Shown here: one piece after another, positions 21,382-36,453 of the stretch
Numbering within the stretch: the stretch's first letter is position 1
Layout of the letters: every line of letters starts with the position of its first letter
From: Gammaproteobacteria bacterium UBA2168
GTDB lineage: Bacteria; Pseudomonadota; Gammaproteobacteria; Pseudomonadales; Azotimanducaceae
Assembly (NCBI GenBank): GCA_002327525.1
Contig: DCWG01000079.1
Location: 266 to 43,626 of the forward strand
DNA: 43,361 nt
Direction of reading: 5' to 3'
Translations under genes and position numbers: made by a program
Notes under the pieces: generated by a model
Databases searched by the model: none
Told to the model about the DNA's origin: nothing
Seen by the model: the letters and a program-made list of their open reading frames with translations, nothing else

Positions 21382-23646
21382 CTATTCGGTGAGGTGTACC
21401 GTCCGCAGGTTGGGGTCTGCCGCGATCTCGGCATCCGTAAAGGGGAACTCCACCCAATCACCGCGCGAGTAAAGGCGAGTGAGATCCGCATAGTGCGGAG
21501 AATCCGGTTCCTGAGACTGCGAGTAAGCCAGCATGCCGCGTGGGCGCAGGCGTCCATCCGCGTCCCAGCTTATGATCTGCATGAAGCTGTTGCCGTGGAT
21601 GATAGGCGTGTACCCGGCCTGGGCTTTCAGGTTGGCAACGATCATCGACCACATTCCTGCCCATCCCTGGCCGCCGGGGATGGGGATGCGCTCGCCGTTA
21701 CGTTCTGCGTACTGAATCTTGCCCCAGGGTGCATCCAGTGGAATACCGGCCTTCTCGAGTGTGCGCTGCGCCTGTGCCAGGGCGCGCTCGAGCGCGGCGG
21801 AAACGTCCGGATCGTCAATGGCCAACCCGCGCGGCGTGCGAACCGGCTCGGCGGCATCGAAAGGCACCGCGTACAGGCCCTCGATGGAATTAGCGAGCCG
21901 CCAGAACTCGGTCCACACCTGGGCCCCACGGCTGCCATTGGCCTGTGTTCGATCCCAGCCAGCGAGAGCTGTGCAGGCCGGAGTGACGTCGACCCTCTCG
22001 CCATCTGAAGTAACCGATGCGTTGGTGTTGTCACAGACTCGCAGGAGGTCATCGAGCAACAATTCAGCACCGAAATTACGATGCGAATCGAACATGGCCT
22101 CGACGTCATCCGCACTCACCTTGCCGCCGTTGGCAAGGAGCTCGTCGATGAAAGTGAGCCCGGCTCGCGTGCGCAGACTCCGCGCCGTGCGCTCCGGTCC
22201 GATGATCGGTGAGTAGCCTTCCAGCGGTTCGTGTGGATTGGAGAGCCAGTAGCTGTCGTTGGAATTGGCCACGAAGTCGTCGCGCCTCAGCCGCGGCATC
22301 TCTGCGGCGGGTAGCGCACCTGGCACGGGCGATCGCGGATCTTCGCGCCACTCGCAGCCGGGGTCTGAACCGTCGAGCACCATCACGGAAGGCGGCAACC
22401 CCCCTACGCTGATCCGGCAGGCTTCGATTAGGGTCTCGTCGATGTTGGGTGTCGCGGAGATATCTGCATAGAAAGCGCTACCGTGGCGATCGGCGGCGAT
22501 GGTGTTCGTCCATGCCACTCCCTGCAGGCTTATGGCGGCCTCTACCTCGTCGATGGAGGCCGCCTTGTTCAGAGCATCGTATGTCTTTGCCATGAGGGTG
22601 TTTTCGAGCGCCGCGTCGCGAATGCTGTACGCTCGTTCATTGGTCCACGGCAGAGCATCCGTCGTGAGCACGGGTCCGTAGTGAGTGAAGTAGACGTTGC
22701 GCGTCTCATCACCCAGGGTGACAGGCACCGCGTCCATTTGCCGCCAGTCGTCGCCGTACCGGTAGCGGGTGGCATCATCGGGATGCAGCTCGAGCTCGTA
22801 GAGCGTGAAGCGTTGCGCGGTAGAGACGGTATGCGACCAGGCCACGTCTCGATTGAAGCCGATTGCCACCCGCGAGGTGGTATACAGACTCACGCCCATC
22901 ACATCCACCGTACCTGGAATTGTTGTGTGGATGAGGTGAAAGCGTGACGAGCCGCGCCAGGGATAGTGCGGGTTACCGAAGAGCATGCCGCGACCCGACT
23001 CGGTGGTGGCGCGGCCAAAAGCCACAGCATTGGATCCGATTCCCGACATGAGGTCGAAGTCCTGCTGAACGGAGGCGACGGCCTGTCCTGGTGGCGCGGC
23101 GTTGGCCATGGCCTGTTGAAAGCGGCCGAGTCCGTAGCGCACCGCAACGCCTACGTTGATCCGCGAAAGGTCTGTTGCATCGATCGGCCGCACCCAGGGC
23201 GCGCTTGCACAGGAGGCGGGAAGCTCTCCCGCGTGATCCTCGAGATAACGGTTGTATCCGTCGACGTAGCCCCTTGTGAAGCTCTCGCTGCGCTCATCCT
23301 GGTTGGCGTCGAAAGTGGCGAGCCGCTCATCCGTCAAAATGGCGGCGTGAAACAGGTCGCTCGCCCGGTTATCTGACGTGGGTCCGAAAAAGCGCACCCG
23401 TTCGCTGTTCACCATCACGAGATCGCGAGCGATCACACATACCGTGTCAAGCGCGGTGGCGTAAGCGTAACCGTAGCCGAGGCTGCCCCAGTCTTTGGCG
23501 GTGACGTGAGGAATGCCATAGCTGGTCCAGCGTATCTTGGTGTCGTAGGTGGCGGTCCCGGTGGCTGGTTGTTCGTGATCGGCGCAACCGGCACCAATCA
23601 GGGACAGCACCAGAAGTAGCGAAAAACGGCGTTCGGTGCGGGACAC
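21382..23646 (-). CDS. penicillin acylase-family (Ntn hydrolase) lipoprotein
   Basis: A 754-residue precursor. MSRTERRFSLLLVLSLIGAGC is a lipoprotein signal with Cys21. The alpha-subunit begins near WTSYGIPHVTAKDWGSLGYGYAYA and ends before the autocatalytic junction. The N-terminal nucleophile of the mature beta subunit is S205 in SGIGSNAVAFG, followed by GNPHYPWRG and the FNRDVAWSHT oxyanion region. The family cuts amide bonds of acyl-amides: beta-lactams, N-acyl-homoserine lactones and lipopeptides. The GIGSNAVAFG junction and overall length favour the acylase group containing PvdQ/aculeacin acylase. It should act in the periplasm. It lies between rnfH and bamE, an uncommon place. Confidence 0.88.
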   Translation of the reverse strand: MSRTERRFSLLLVLSLIGAGCADHEQPATGTATYDTKIRWTSYGIPHVTAKDWGSLGYGYAYATALDTVCVIARDLVMVNSERVRFFGPTSDNRASDLFHAAILTDERLATFDANQDERSESFTRGYVDGYNRYLEDHAGELPASCASAPWVRPIDATDLSRINVGVAVRYGLGRFQQAMANAAPPGQAVASVQQDFDLMSGIGSNAVAFGRATTESGRGMLFGNPHYPWRGSSRFHLIHTTIPGTVDVMGVSLYTTSRVAIGFNRDVAWSHTVSTAQRFTLYELELHPDDATRYRYGDDWRQMDAVPVTLGDETRNVYFTHYGPVLTTDALPWTNERAYSIRDAALENTLMAKTYDALNKAASIDEVEAAISLQGVAWTNTIAADRHGSAFYADISATPNIDETLIEACRISVGGLPPSVMVLDGSDPGCEWREDPRSPVPGALPAAEMPRLRRDDFVANSNDSYWLSNPHEPLEGYSPIIGPERTARSLRTRAGLTFIDELLANGGKVSADDVEAMFDSHRNFGAELLLDDLLRVCDNTNASVTSDGERVDVTPACTALAGWDRTQANGSRGAQVWTEFWRLANSIEGLYAVPFDAAEPVRTPRGLAIDDPDVSAALERALAQAQRTLEKAGIPLDAPWGKIQYAERNGERIPIPGGQGWAGMWSMIVANLKAQAGYTPIIHGNSFMQIISWDADGRLRPRGMLAYSQSQEPDSPHYADLTRLYSRGDWVEFPFTDAEIAADPNLRTVHLTE

Positions 23647-23733
23647 GGCGGTATTACCCAGTCAGAAAGATGCCCCGATTGTGCGCCTTCTGGTGCGAGG
23701 GTTCACCTCAGCGGAAGTGCCGTGTGGCTTCGG

Positions 23734-24141
23734 TCAGGATTCGCCGCTTTCCTCTGCCTCGCTGCGGGCCACTTCGCCTTCCTCCTCCAGCGCGCCGGTC
23801 GGTGCGTAGTCGCCGGTGAAGTATGACAGCGCCTCGTTCTCGAAGAAGATGCTCATGCGCTGAGTGTTGTTGAAGTAGCCCGGTACTTCAACGGTATAGA
23901 TGTAGTCCCAACGGTCGTCGTTGAATGTGTTGCGAATGATCGGCTCACCCATGATGAATGCTACCTGCGAGCGCGTCATGCCGGGTTTCAGACGGTCGAT
24001 CATGTCCTGAGTGATGACGTTGCCCTGCTGTATCGTGATCTTGTGCACGCGCGGCATGGATAGCTTGGGCAGCTTCGGCATCGAAAAACTGCAGGCAGCG
24101 AGCGCCAGCGCCGCCGCCAGGAGTATCAGGTTTTTCAACAT
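23734..24141 (-). CDS. bamE: outer-membrane assembly lipoprotein BamE
   Basis: ATG 24141 is preferred over ATG 24156, because it gives a proper lipoprotein signal MLKNLILLAAALALAAC ending in lipid-modified Cys. The mature part has ITIQQGNVITQDMIDRLKPGMTRSQV in outline, the FIMGEPIIRNTFNDDRWDYIY strand set and FFENEALSYFTGD; this is the SmpA/OmlA fold. BamE supports the BAM complex that inserts beta-barrel proteins into the outer membrane. The extended acidic tail (EEEGEVARSEAEESGES) is of low complexity. The fur gene often next to it is not present here. Confidence 0.95.
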   Translation of the reverse strand: MLKNLILLAAALALAACSFSMPKLPKLSMPRVHKITIQQGNVITQDMIDRLKPGMTRSQVAFIMGEPIIRNTFNDDRWDYIYTVEVPGYFNNTQRMSIFFENEALSYFTGDYAPTGALEEEGEVARSEAEESGES

Positions 24142-24204
24142 GCCCGTCGTATCCATTGGGAGGAGCCTTGAATTTCGTGGCGCATGGTAGCGGCTCTTGC
24201 GTGA

Positions 24205-25857
24205 CTAATGAAGGGGTGCGGTGGCCTCGTCCAGCAAGGTCGCGGCGTACGCGCGAGTCTTGTCCGTCAGATCGGAACCCGCCAGCATGCGGGCCACTTC
24301 GTCTGTGCGCTGTTCTGTATCCAGCGCGCTGATGCGGGTGTCTTGCTTGGCATCTTTTTCGACGAGCAGGTGATGATCCCCGAGTGCGGCCACCTGCGGT
24401 GCGTGCGTGATGCACAACACCTGAGTATGCGCGCCCAGATCGCGCAACAGCCGTCCGAGTACATCGGCCGTCGCTCCGCCCACTCCCACATCGGCCTCAT
24501 CCAGCACGAGACACGGCAGGGCGGTCTTTTCCGCCGCGGCCACCTCGATAGCGAGACTGATTCGGGCGCGTTCGCCACCGGAGGCGATTTTACCAAGCGA
24601 TCCCGATGGATATCTGGGATTGGTCGTAATCTTGAACTCGAGACTCTCAAGGCCATGCTCCCATTCCCCAGCCTCGAATTCGACGGCCAGCGCTCCGTCT
24701 GCTATGCCTAGTGTGTTCATGCATGCGCTCACCTCGCTCGCGAAGCGCCCGGCGGTTTCGGCGCGCTGTTCGCTGACCTTGCGTGCGAGGATCATGAATT
24801 GGCCGTGCGCGTGTTCGGATTGCGTCTGCAACATCTGCAATTCGTCCTGATTGGAGGTGAGTCCCTGAAGCTCCGAGCGCAGATTTTCGATGTGCCCGTA
24901 CAGCTGCTGTGGCTGGACGCGGTGCTTGCGGGCCAGATCCTGCAGTGCATCGAGCCGGTTCTCCATTTCGCCGAGCACGCCTTCGTCCACATCCAGGGTG
25001 TGGAGATATGCGGTGAGATCCCGATGTGCATCGTCCGCCAACTGGAGTGCTGTGAGGAGTGCCGAGCGTCCGGCTTCGAGCCGATGGTGGTTGTCGCCGA
25101 TGTCCTGCAGGCGGCTTGCGGCCTGGCGCAACGGGCCGAGGTCTTCGGCGGTGGCGGCGGCTTCGGTGATGGTACCGCGCAGCTGGCGCGCCTGGGATAG
25201 CCTGCGGTAATCCGTTTCCAGGCGTTCGAATTCGCCTTCTTCGAGCTGTACGTGTTCGAGTTCGTCGAGCTGGTAACGCAGCAGGGTCTCCCGGTCTTCG
25301 ATGGCACTGATCGATTCTCGCAGGGCCTGCGCGGCGCGTTGCGTATCCTGCCAGGCGCGGTAGGCGTCCCGCATATCGGCGTTGAGTTGCGGGTTCACGC
25401 CATAGGCATCCAACAACTGCAGCTGCACCTCACGTCGCACCAGCCGCTGGTTCTCGTCCTGTCCGTGGATGTCCACCAGACCGTCGGTCAGAGTACGCAG
25501 CTGAGCGAGCGTGACCGGAACGCCGTTCACAAAAGCCCGCGAGCGGCCCTCGGGACGCACCGCGCGACGCAACAGCACTCTCTCTGGGTGGTCGGGATCA
25601 GTGAGTTCCATGCTCGCCAGGACGCCTGCCGCGTCGGGATTATCACTGACGTCGAACTCCGCACTCACATCCGCACCCTCGGTTCCGGGTCGGATCAGAT
25701 CGATGCTCGCACGCTGACCAAATGCCAGCGACAGAGCACCGACCAGGATAGACTTGCCGGCTCCCGATTCCCCGGTGATCACGGTCAGCCCGGGCTGCAG
25801 GTCGATATCCAGAGCCTCGACCAGCGCGAAATTACGGACAGTGAGTTGTTTGAGCAT
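24205..25857 (-). CDS. recN: DNA repair protein RecN
   Basis: A 550-residue SMC-like ATPase for double-strand break repair. Walker A is GESGAGKSILVG (29-40) and the C-terminal half has the ABC signature SGGERARISLAIEV, Walker B LPCLVLDEADVGVGG and the D/H loop CITHAPQVAALGDHHLLVEK. Between them a long coiled-coil region (about residues 150-380) has abundant Glu, Arg and Leu. The arrangement is full length. It is divergent from hrcA with a 98-base gap containing a short ACCCC-GCGT-GGGGT palindrome (25888-25901). No LexA box was recognised. Confidence 0.96.
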   Translation of the reverse strand: MLKQLTVRNFALVEALDIDLQPGLTVITGESGAGKSILVGALSLAFGQRASIDLIRPGTEGADVSAEFDVSDNPDAAGVLASMELTDPDHPERVLLRRAVRPEGRSRAFVNGVPVTLAQLRTLTDGLVDIHGQDENQRLVRREVQLQLLDAYGVNPQLNADMRDAYRAWQDTQRAAQALRESISAIEDRETLLRYQLDELEHVQLEEGEFERLETDYRRLSQARQLRGTITEAAATAEDLGPLRQAASRLQDIGDNHHRLEAGRSALLTALQLADDAHRDLTAYLHTLDVDEGVLGEMENRLDALQDLARKHRVQPQQLYGHIENLRSELQGLTSNQDELQMLQTQSEHAHGQFMILARKVSEQRAETAGRFASEVSACMNTLGIADGALAVEFEAGEWEHGLESLEFKITTNPRYPSGSLGKIASGGERARISLAIEVAAAEKTALPCLVLDEADVGVGGATADVLGRLLRDLGAHTQVLCITHAPQVAALGDHHLLVEKDAKQDTRISALDTEQRTDEVARMLAGSDLTDKTRAYAATLLDEATAPLH

Positions 25858-25955
25858 CGTGGTTTAGAATGTAATAGATGACATGGTACCCCGCGTGGGG
25901 TGATTGAGAGAATGGCGAGAACGGCAGCGTAAGGAGCGAAAAAACCGCTAGGACG

Positions 25956-26984
25956 ATGGACGACGAGGTAGGAAATCGCGCACAGCAGATGTTCAAGCTG
26001 CTCGTTGAAAGCTACATCGAGGACGGCCGGCCGGTCGCATCAAAAGCCCTGGCCAGGCGCCCGGGCGTGGATGTGAGTTCCGCAACGGTACGCAACATCA
26101 TGTCGGAACTCGAGCGGGTCGGCCTCGTGCGCTCGCCGCACACCTCCGCTGGTAAGGTACCCACCAGTGTAGGTCTGCGTTTCTTCGTCGACAGCCTGCT
26201 TTCGGTCGAGCCGCTTGACGAGCACGCGGTGAGGGATCTGGAACGCGAGCTGAATCCGGATCTGGCGCCCGCCGAACTCGTGGCGTCTGCCTCCAACCTG
26301 CTCTCGCAGGTGACACAAATGACCTGCATCGTCACGTTGCCCCGGCATGACCGCTCATCGCTTCGGCATGTCGAGTTCCTGAAGATGGAAGGCGATCGCG
26401 TTCTCGTCATTCTGGTGTTCAACAACCGGGAGGTGCAGAACCGGGTTATTCACACAGAACGCGAGTACGGTACGGCGGAGCTGATTCAGGCAGCCAACTA
26501 CCTTAACCAGGAGTTTCAGGGTCTCTCGCTCAGGAACATCCGTAACGCCCTGCTCGATTCCATGCAGCGTGACAAGGACCGGATGGACAATCTTATGCAG
26601 TCTGCGCTCGACATGGCGGCCAAAACCTTCGGTGAGGAGAGCGAGGACGAACAGGAGTTCGTGGTTGCCGGTGAAAGCCGACTGCTCGACTTCAGCGAGG
26701 ATACTGAAACGGTGCGCACGTTGTTTGAGGCCTTTTCGCGCAAGGGCAGCGTTTTGCACCTGCTCGACCAGAGTCTGGAGAGCGACGGCATTCAGCTTTT
26801 CATCGGCGAGGAATCCGGCTTCAGCGTGATGGACGATCTGAGCCTTGTTTCCGCGCCCTATGAGGTCAACGGGCGTGTGGCAGGTGTGCTGGGCGTGGTC
26901 GGACCTACGCACATGGACTACCAGGAGGTCATTCCCATCGTCGACGTGACGGCGCGTGTGCTGGGTGCAGCGTTGAACTACTGA
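25956..26984 (+). CDS. hrcA: heat-inducible transcription repressor HrcA
   Basis: A 342-residue HrcA. The winged-helix domain is at the N-terminus (QQMFKLLVESYIEDGRPVASKALA, SSATVRNIMSELERVGLVRSPHTSAG, KVPTSVGLRFFVDSLL in outline). The central GAF-like and dimer parts follow, ending in GVVGPTHMDYQEVIPIVDVTARVLG. HrcA normally binds CIRCE (TTAGCACTC-N9-GAGTGCTAA) and is stabilised by GroE. No CIRCE is present upstream of hrcA, grpE or dnaK in this window, so its targets would lie elsewhere, such as groESL. AGGA lies four bases before the ATG. Confidence 0.95.
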   Translation: MDDEVGNRAQQMFKLLVESYIEDGRPVASKALARRPGVDVSSATVRNIMSELERVGLVRSPHTSAGKVPTSVGLRFFVDSLLSVEPLDEHAVRDLERELNPDLAPAELVASASNLLSQVTQMTCIVTLPRHDRSSLRHVEFLKMEGDRVLVILVFNNREVQNRVIHTEREYGTAELIQAANYLNQEFQGLSLRNIRNALLDSMQRDKDRMDNLMQSALDMAAKTFGEESEDEQEFVVAGESRLLDFSEDTETVRTLFEAFSRKGSVLHLLDQSLESDGIQLFIGEESGFSVMDDLSLVSAPYEVNGRVAGVLGVVGPTHMDYQEVIPIVDVTARVLGAALNY

Positions 26985-27011
26985 CCGTTTCCAAAAGAAC
27001 ACCTCCCGGGA

Positions 27012-27039
27012 CTTGAACTTTTGCGGCGAATCCCCATAT
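27012..27039 (+). promoter_or_regulatory. sigma-32 heat-shock promoter for grpE
   Basis: CTTGAA at 27012-27017 and CCCCATAT at 27032-27039, separated by 14 bases, match the sigma-32 consensus nearly exactly. The elements are in the intergenic space after hrcA, so grpE onwards has its own heat-shock promoter. Confidence 0.9.
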
Positions 27040-27072
27040 TTGCCCGGCGCAAACTCAAGGATTGCCTGAAGC

Positions 27073-27678
27073 ATGTCGAACGAACAGAACCCCGACCAGG
27101 AATTGACGACGGATACCGGCGCCGCGGACGAAGAGACAGCTACCGCCGGGGGCCGCTCGGACGAGCTGCCGGGTGACGATCCGAAGGACGCGCAAGCCGC
27201 TGAGGAAAGCTCGCCCGAGGAGCAGATGGAGGCCGCCATGGCGGAGATTTCGGAGCTGAAAGACCGTGCATTGAGGGCGGCAGCCGAAGCGGAAAACGTA
27301 CGCCGACGGGCGGCACGCGACGTGGAAAATGCACACAGATACGCGCTCGAGAAGTTCACGGCGGCGCTGTTGCCGGTCGTGGACAGTCTGGAGAAAGCGG
27401 TCGAAAGCGCTGAGACCGCAGAGAACGCGGCCGCGGTAGCCGAGGGTGTGCAACTGTCGCTGAAGCTGTTCATTGACACGCTCGAAAAATCAGGCATCAG
27501 TCAGGTGGATCCGCTCGGCGAGCCGTTCAATCCGGAGTCTCACGAGGCCATAGCCATGGTGGAAAATCCGGATGCCGAGCCTCACTCCGTGATGGACGTG
27601 ATGCAGAAGGGGTATCTGCTGAATGGGCGGCTGGTGCGCGCCGCCAAGGTCATCGTGGCGAAGGAACCGGCGAACTGA
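27073..27678 (+). CDS. grpE: nucleotide exchange factor GrpE
   Basis: A 201-residue GrpE, which frees ADP from DnaK. An acidic disordered N-terminus (1-55) precedes a long coiled coil (EEQMEAAMAEISELKDRALRAAAEAENVRRRAARD in outline). The conserved beta-domain has FTAALLPVVDSLEKA, then GVQLSLKLFIDTLEKSGI and VDPLGEPFNPESHEAI. The C-terminal part (VMQKGYLLNGRLVRAAKVIVAK) is the classic GrpE ending. Transcription is likely from the sigma-32 promoter just upstream. The gene is followed by a second heat-shock promoter before dnaK. Confidence 0.97.
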   Translation: MSNEQNPDQELTTDTGAADEETATAGGRSDELPGDDPKDAQAAEESSPEEQMEAAMAEISELKDRALRAAAEAENVRRRAARDVENAHRYALEKFTAALLPVVDSLEKAVESAETAENAAAVAEGVQLSLKLFIDTLEKSGISQVDPLGEPFNPESHEAIAMVENPDAEPHSVMDVMQKGYLLNGRLVRAAKVIVAKEPAN

Positions 27679-27722
27679 CCTCGAGCAAACTCGGGCAGAG
27701 AAGTGGAATGGGGGTGGAGCGC

Positions 27723-27750
27723 CTTGAAATCGGGGGTTTTGGCCCAACTA
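27723..27750 (+). promoter_or_regulatory. sigma-32-like promoter for dnaK
   Basis: CTTGAA (27723-27728), 14-base spacer, CCCAACTA (27743-27750). The -35 is perfect and the -10 is close to CCCCATTA. The spacing equals that of the grpE promoter. Confidence 0.7.
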
Positions 27751-27803
27751 TTTGAGACAACGGAGCTGCCGGAATGGCAGCCAACAAATCTGGAGAACCA
27801 GTA

Positions 27804-29735
27804 ATGGGCAAGATAATTGGTATTGACCTCGGTACCACCAACTCATGTGTGGCGGTGCTGGAAGGAAGTGATGCCAAGGTGATCGAAAACTCGGAAGGTG
27901 ACCGCACCACGCCGTCGATCATCGCTTACACGGATGAAGGCGAGATTCTGGTAGGTCAGAACGCCAAGCGTCAGGCAGTCACCAATCCCACCAACACCCT
28001 GTTTGCGGTGAAACGGCTGATCGGACGTCGCTTTGCGGACGATGTGGTGCAGAAAGACATCAAGATGGTGCCTTACCAGATCGTCGAGGCCAGCAATGGC
28101 GATGCCTGGATCGAGGTGAAAGGCGACAAGATGGCGCCACCCCAGATATCGGCGGAAGTGTTGAAGAAGATGAAAAAGACCGCCGAGGAGTATCTCAGTG
28201 AAGACGTAACCGAGGCGGTGATCACGGTACCGGCCTATTTCAACGACTCGCAGCGTCAGGCCACCAAGGATGCTGGCCGCATAGCGGGCCTCGAAGTGAA
28301 ACGCATCATAAACGAGCCCACCGCGGCGGCACTCGCCTACGGACTCGATAAAAAGCGTGGTGACGCCAAGATCGCCGTGTACGACCTCGGTGGGGGAACA
28401 TTTGATGTGTCCATCATCGAGATCGCGGAAATTGACGGCGAGCACCAGTTCGAAGTGCTGTCAACCAACGGGGATACCTTCCTCGGTGGTGAAGACTTCG
28501 ATCTGCGCGTGATCGACTACCTGGCGGATGAGTTCAAGAAAGAGAACGGCATCGACCTGCACAACGATCCGCTGGCGCTGCAGCGTCTGAAGGAGGCGGC
28601 CGAGAAAGCAAAGATCGAGCTGTCCAACAGCCAGCAGACCGAGGTGAACCTGCCGTACATCACGGCTGATCAAACAGGCCCCAAACACCTGGTGTTGAAA
28701 TTGACGCGTGCGAAGCTGGAGTCTCTCGTTGAGGTGCTGGTTGAGCGCACCATCGGGCCGTGCCGTACGGCGCTGGAGGATGCGGGGCTTTCTATCAGCG
28801 AAATCGACGACGTGATTCTTGTCGGCGGACAGACGCGTATGCCACTGGTGCAGGAGAAAGTGAAGGGCTTCTTCGCGAAGGAAGCGCGTAAGGACGTGAA
28901 TCCGGATGAGGCGGTCGCCATCGGTGCGGCCATTCAGGCAGCAGTACTCGCAGGGGACGTGACGGACGTGCTGCTGCTCGACGTAACGCCGCTGTCGCTC
29001 GGTATCGAAACACTGGGCCAGGTGATGAGTGTGTTGATCGAGAAGAACACCACCATCCCGACCAAGAAACAGCAAACGTTCTCTACGGCGGACGACAATC
29101 AGACCGCCGTGACCATTCACGTGTTGCAGGGTGAACGCAAGCAGGCGGCGCAGAACAAGTCTCTGGGACGTTTCGATCTCTCCGACATCCCACCGGCGCC
29201 GCGTGGCATGCCGCAGATCGAGGTCAGCTTCGACCTCGACGCCAACGGCATCCTGAATGTCTCCGCGAAGGACAAGGCCACGGGCAAGGAGCAATCCATC
29301 GTCATCAAGGCGTCCAGCGGGTTGTCCGAGGACGAAATCGAGCAGATGGTCAAGGACGCGGAAGCGCACTTGGAGGAAGATCGCAAGTTCGAGGAGATGG
29401 TGAACCTGCGCAACCAGGCCGATGGCCTGGTGCACGCGGCTCGCAAGACCGTAACGGATGCGGGTGACAAGGCAACCGAGGAAGAGAAGGTCGCCATCGA
29501 GAGCGCCGCGAGCGAACTTGAGGAAGCCATCAAGAACGACGACAAGGAGGCCATCGAGGCGAAGATGCAGGCGCTCTCCGAGGCGAGCGCGTCGCTCGCG
29601 CAGAAGCTGTATGCGGAAGAGGCAGAAGCGGCGCAAGCGGCGGGTGCCGATGGCGATGCGGAGGCAGGCGACGGTGGCGATGCTGATGCAGTGGATGCAG
29701 AGTTCGAGGAAGTGAAAGACGACGAGTCGAAGTAG
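27804..29735 (+). CDS. dnaK: molecular chaperone DnaK (Hsp70)
   Basis: A 643-residue DnaK starting at ATG 27804 with GGAG upstream; an in-frame ATG at 27774 would add ten residues not seen in family members. The ATPase domain opens with [15 protein letters not shown] and has the phosphate-2 loop [12 protein letters not shown]. The adenine pocket [11 protein letters not shown] follows. The linker ([18 protein letters not shown]) precedes the substrate-binding sheet and a lid, ending in a [19 protein letters not shown] tail in outline. This is the standard Gram-negative DnaK. It is governed by the sigma-32-like promoter at 27723. Confidence 0.98.
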   Translation: MGKIIGIDLGTTNSCVAVLEGSDAKVIENSEGDRTTPSIIAYTDEGEILVGQNAKRQAVTNPTNTLFAVKRLIGRRFADDVVQKDIKMVPYQIVEASNGDAWIEVKGDKMAPPQISAEVLKKMKKTAEEYLSEDVTEAVITVPAYFNDSQRQATKDAGRIAGLEVKRIINEPTAAALAYGLDKKRGDAKIAVYDLGGGTFDVSIIEIAEIDGEHQFEVLSTNGDTFLGGEDFDLRVIDYLADEFKKENGIDLHNDPLALQRLKEAAEKAKIELSNSQQTEVNLPYITADQTGPKHLVLKLTRAKLESLVEVLVERTIGPCRTALEDAGLSISEIDDVILVGGQTRMPLVQEKVKGFFAKEARKDVNPDEAVAIGAAIQAAVLAGDVTDVLLLDVTPLSLGIETLGQVMSVLIEKNTTIPTKKQQTFSTADDNQTAVTIHVLQGERKQAAQNKSLGRFDLSDIPPAPRGMPQIEVSFDLDANGILNVSAKDKATGKEQSIVIKASSGLSEDEIEQMVKDAEAHLEEDRKFEEMVNLRNQADGLVHAARKTVTDAGDKATEEEKVAIESAASELEEAIKNDDKEAIEAKMQALSEASASLAQKLYAEEAEAAQAAGADGDAEAGDGGDADAVDAEFEEVKDDESK

Positions 29736-29872
29736 ATTTCGATTGAATGGCAATCGGGCGCCGCTGGTGCCCGGCGGTTAGGCGCTGACGGAAAAGAGGT
29801 GTATGGTCGTCGCGCGCGCGGGTCGGGGAACGGCCCGCACGACGGGTAGACAGTGGGAAGATGACGGAAACG

Positions 29873-31875
<2,003 letters not shown>

Positions 31876-31915
31876 GCCTTTCGTATAGAATGTGCGCCCC
31901 AAAAGGGCACCCCTG

Positions 31916-31951
31916 AAGGCGAGGTCGAAGTTCTGTCGGTCTCGCCTTTTT
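31916..31951 (+). terminator. hairpin with T-run between dapB and carA (terminator or leader attenuator)
   Basis: AAGGCGAG (31916-31923) pairs with CTCGCCTT (31941-31948); inner bases extend the stem slightly, and the following T stretch reaches 31951. This is a credible intrinsic terminator for dapB. A -10-like TATAGAAT (31884-31891) lies upstream of it, so it might instead sit in the carA leader. Confidence 0.7.
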
Positions 31952-32036
31952 GCAGATACCGAAAAGACGAAGTGCGCCGAAACGCCACGGCGATTCGTGA
32001 TGAGCGTAATTGAGCGCGATACCTGGAAAGACGAAC

Positions 32037-33174
32037 TTGATACCGGCCCTCCTTGCACTTGAAGACGGTAGTGTATTCCACGGCCAGTCGATTGGTGTGG
32101 AAGGTACATCCGTTGGGGAGGTGGTGTTCAACACCGCGATGACCGGCTATCAGGAGATCCTCACCGATCCCTCCTACGCGCGCCAGATCGTGACGCTCAC
32201 CTATCCGCAGATCGGCAACACGGGTACCAACGCCGAGGATGTGGAATCCGACCAGGTCTGGTCAGCGGGACTCGTTATCCGCCAGACGCCCAAGCGCGCC
32301 AGCAGCTGGCGACAGAACGCCACGCTGCAGGGGTATCTCGTGCGGGAAAAGGTGGTCGCCATCGCGGATGTGGACACACGCCGCCTGACTCGCCGCATTC
32401 GCGAGCAGGGGGCCCTCGCTGGCTGTGTTACTACCGAACTCGACGAGGCAGCCGCGATCGATGCGGCCCGCGGGTTTCTTGGGCTTGCTGGTATGGACTT
32501 GGCTCGCGTCGTCACGCGCGATGACACCGCGGGTTGGGACGAGAGCGCCTGGTCGCTAGAGAGTGGTTACGCGCAGCGTGCGGAGAATCGCTTTCACGTC
32601 GTGGCTTACGACTTCGGAATCAAGCGCAACATCCTGCGATTGTTGGCGCAGCGCGGGTGCCGGCTCACCGTGGTACCCGCCCAAACTCCAGCGGCCGACG
32701 TGCTGGCACACGAGCCAGACGGCATCTTCCTCTCCAACGGCCCTGGCGATCCGGAAGCATGTGACTATGCGATCGCAGCCATCCGCGAGTTGCTGGAAAC
32801 GAACATCCCCATGTTCGGCATCTGTCTCGGCCATCAGCTCATGGCGTTGGCGAGCGGTGCGCGTACGGTCAAGATGCCGCACGGTCACCATGGCGCCAAC
32901 CACCCCGTGCAGGACCTCGCCACCGGCCAGGTCATCATCACCAGCCAGAACCACGGCTTCGCGGTGGACGCGGGCAGCCTGCCGAACTGCATGGAGGCGA
33001 CTCACCGTTCGCTGTTTGACGGTACGCTGCAGGGCGTAAGGCGAACCGACCATCCAGCGTTCGGGTTTCAGGGACACCCGGAAGCGAGCCCCGGGCCGCA
33101 GGATTGTGCGTATCTGTTCGATCGCTTCGTGTCTTTGATGAAAAACCTGGGTGCGCGCGAGGATGGAGGCGATG

Positions 33175-33188
<14 letters not shown>
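32037..33188 (+). CDS. carA: carbamoyl phosphate synthase small (glutaminase) subunit
   Basis: No ATG starts this frame. TTG 32037, preceded by TGGAAAGA, yields [20 protein letters not shown], which lines up with the E. coli start; TTG 32010 would add nine residues. The protein then has 383 residues. The N-terminal domain is followed by the glutaminase: nucleophile C263 in FGICLGHQL, with His/Glu in [10 protein letters not shown] near 347-351. It releases ammonia from glutamine for CarB, feeding arginine and pyrimidine synthesis. It overlaps carB by 14 bases. An attenuator-like hairpin lies upstream. Confidence 0.95.
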
Positions 33189-36399
<3,211 letters not shown>

Positions 36400-36453
36400 A
36401 GCCGGCCACGGGGAACTGTTTTCAAGCGCTCAGCGCGTATCGAGACCGACGCT

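Noticed and set aside
25858..25955. CIRCE operator upstream of hrcA
   Set aside because: No TTAGCACTC or complementary half is present; only a short GC palindrome (ACCCC-GCGT-GGGGT) was seen.
26355..27497. A 380-residue antisense frame over hrcA/grpE
   Set aside because: Ser/Ala-rich shadow that crosses two real genes and the sigma-32 promoter.
28461..29753. A 430-residue antisense frame across dnaK
   Set aside because: Long antisense frames opposite hsp70 genes are a familiar artefact of codon bias; the sense strand is unmistakably dnaK and no ribosome site or homologous motif supports it.
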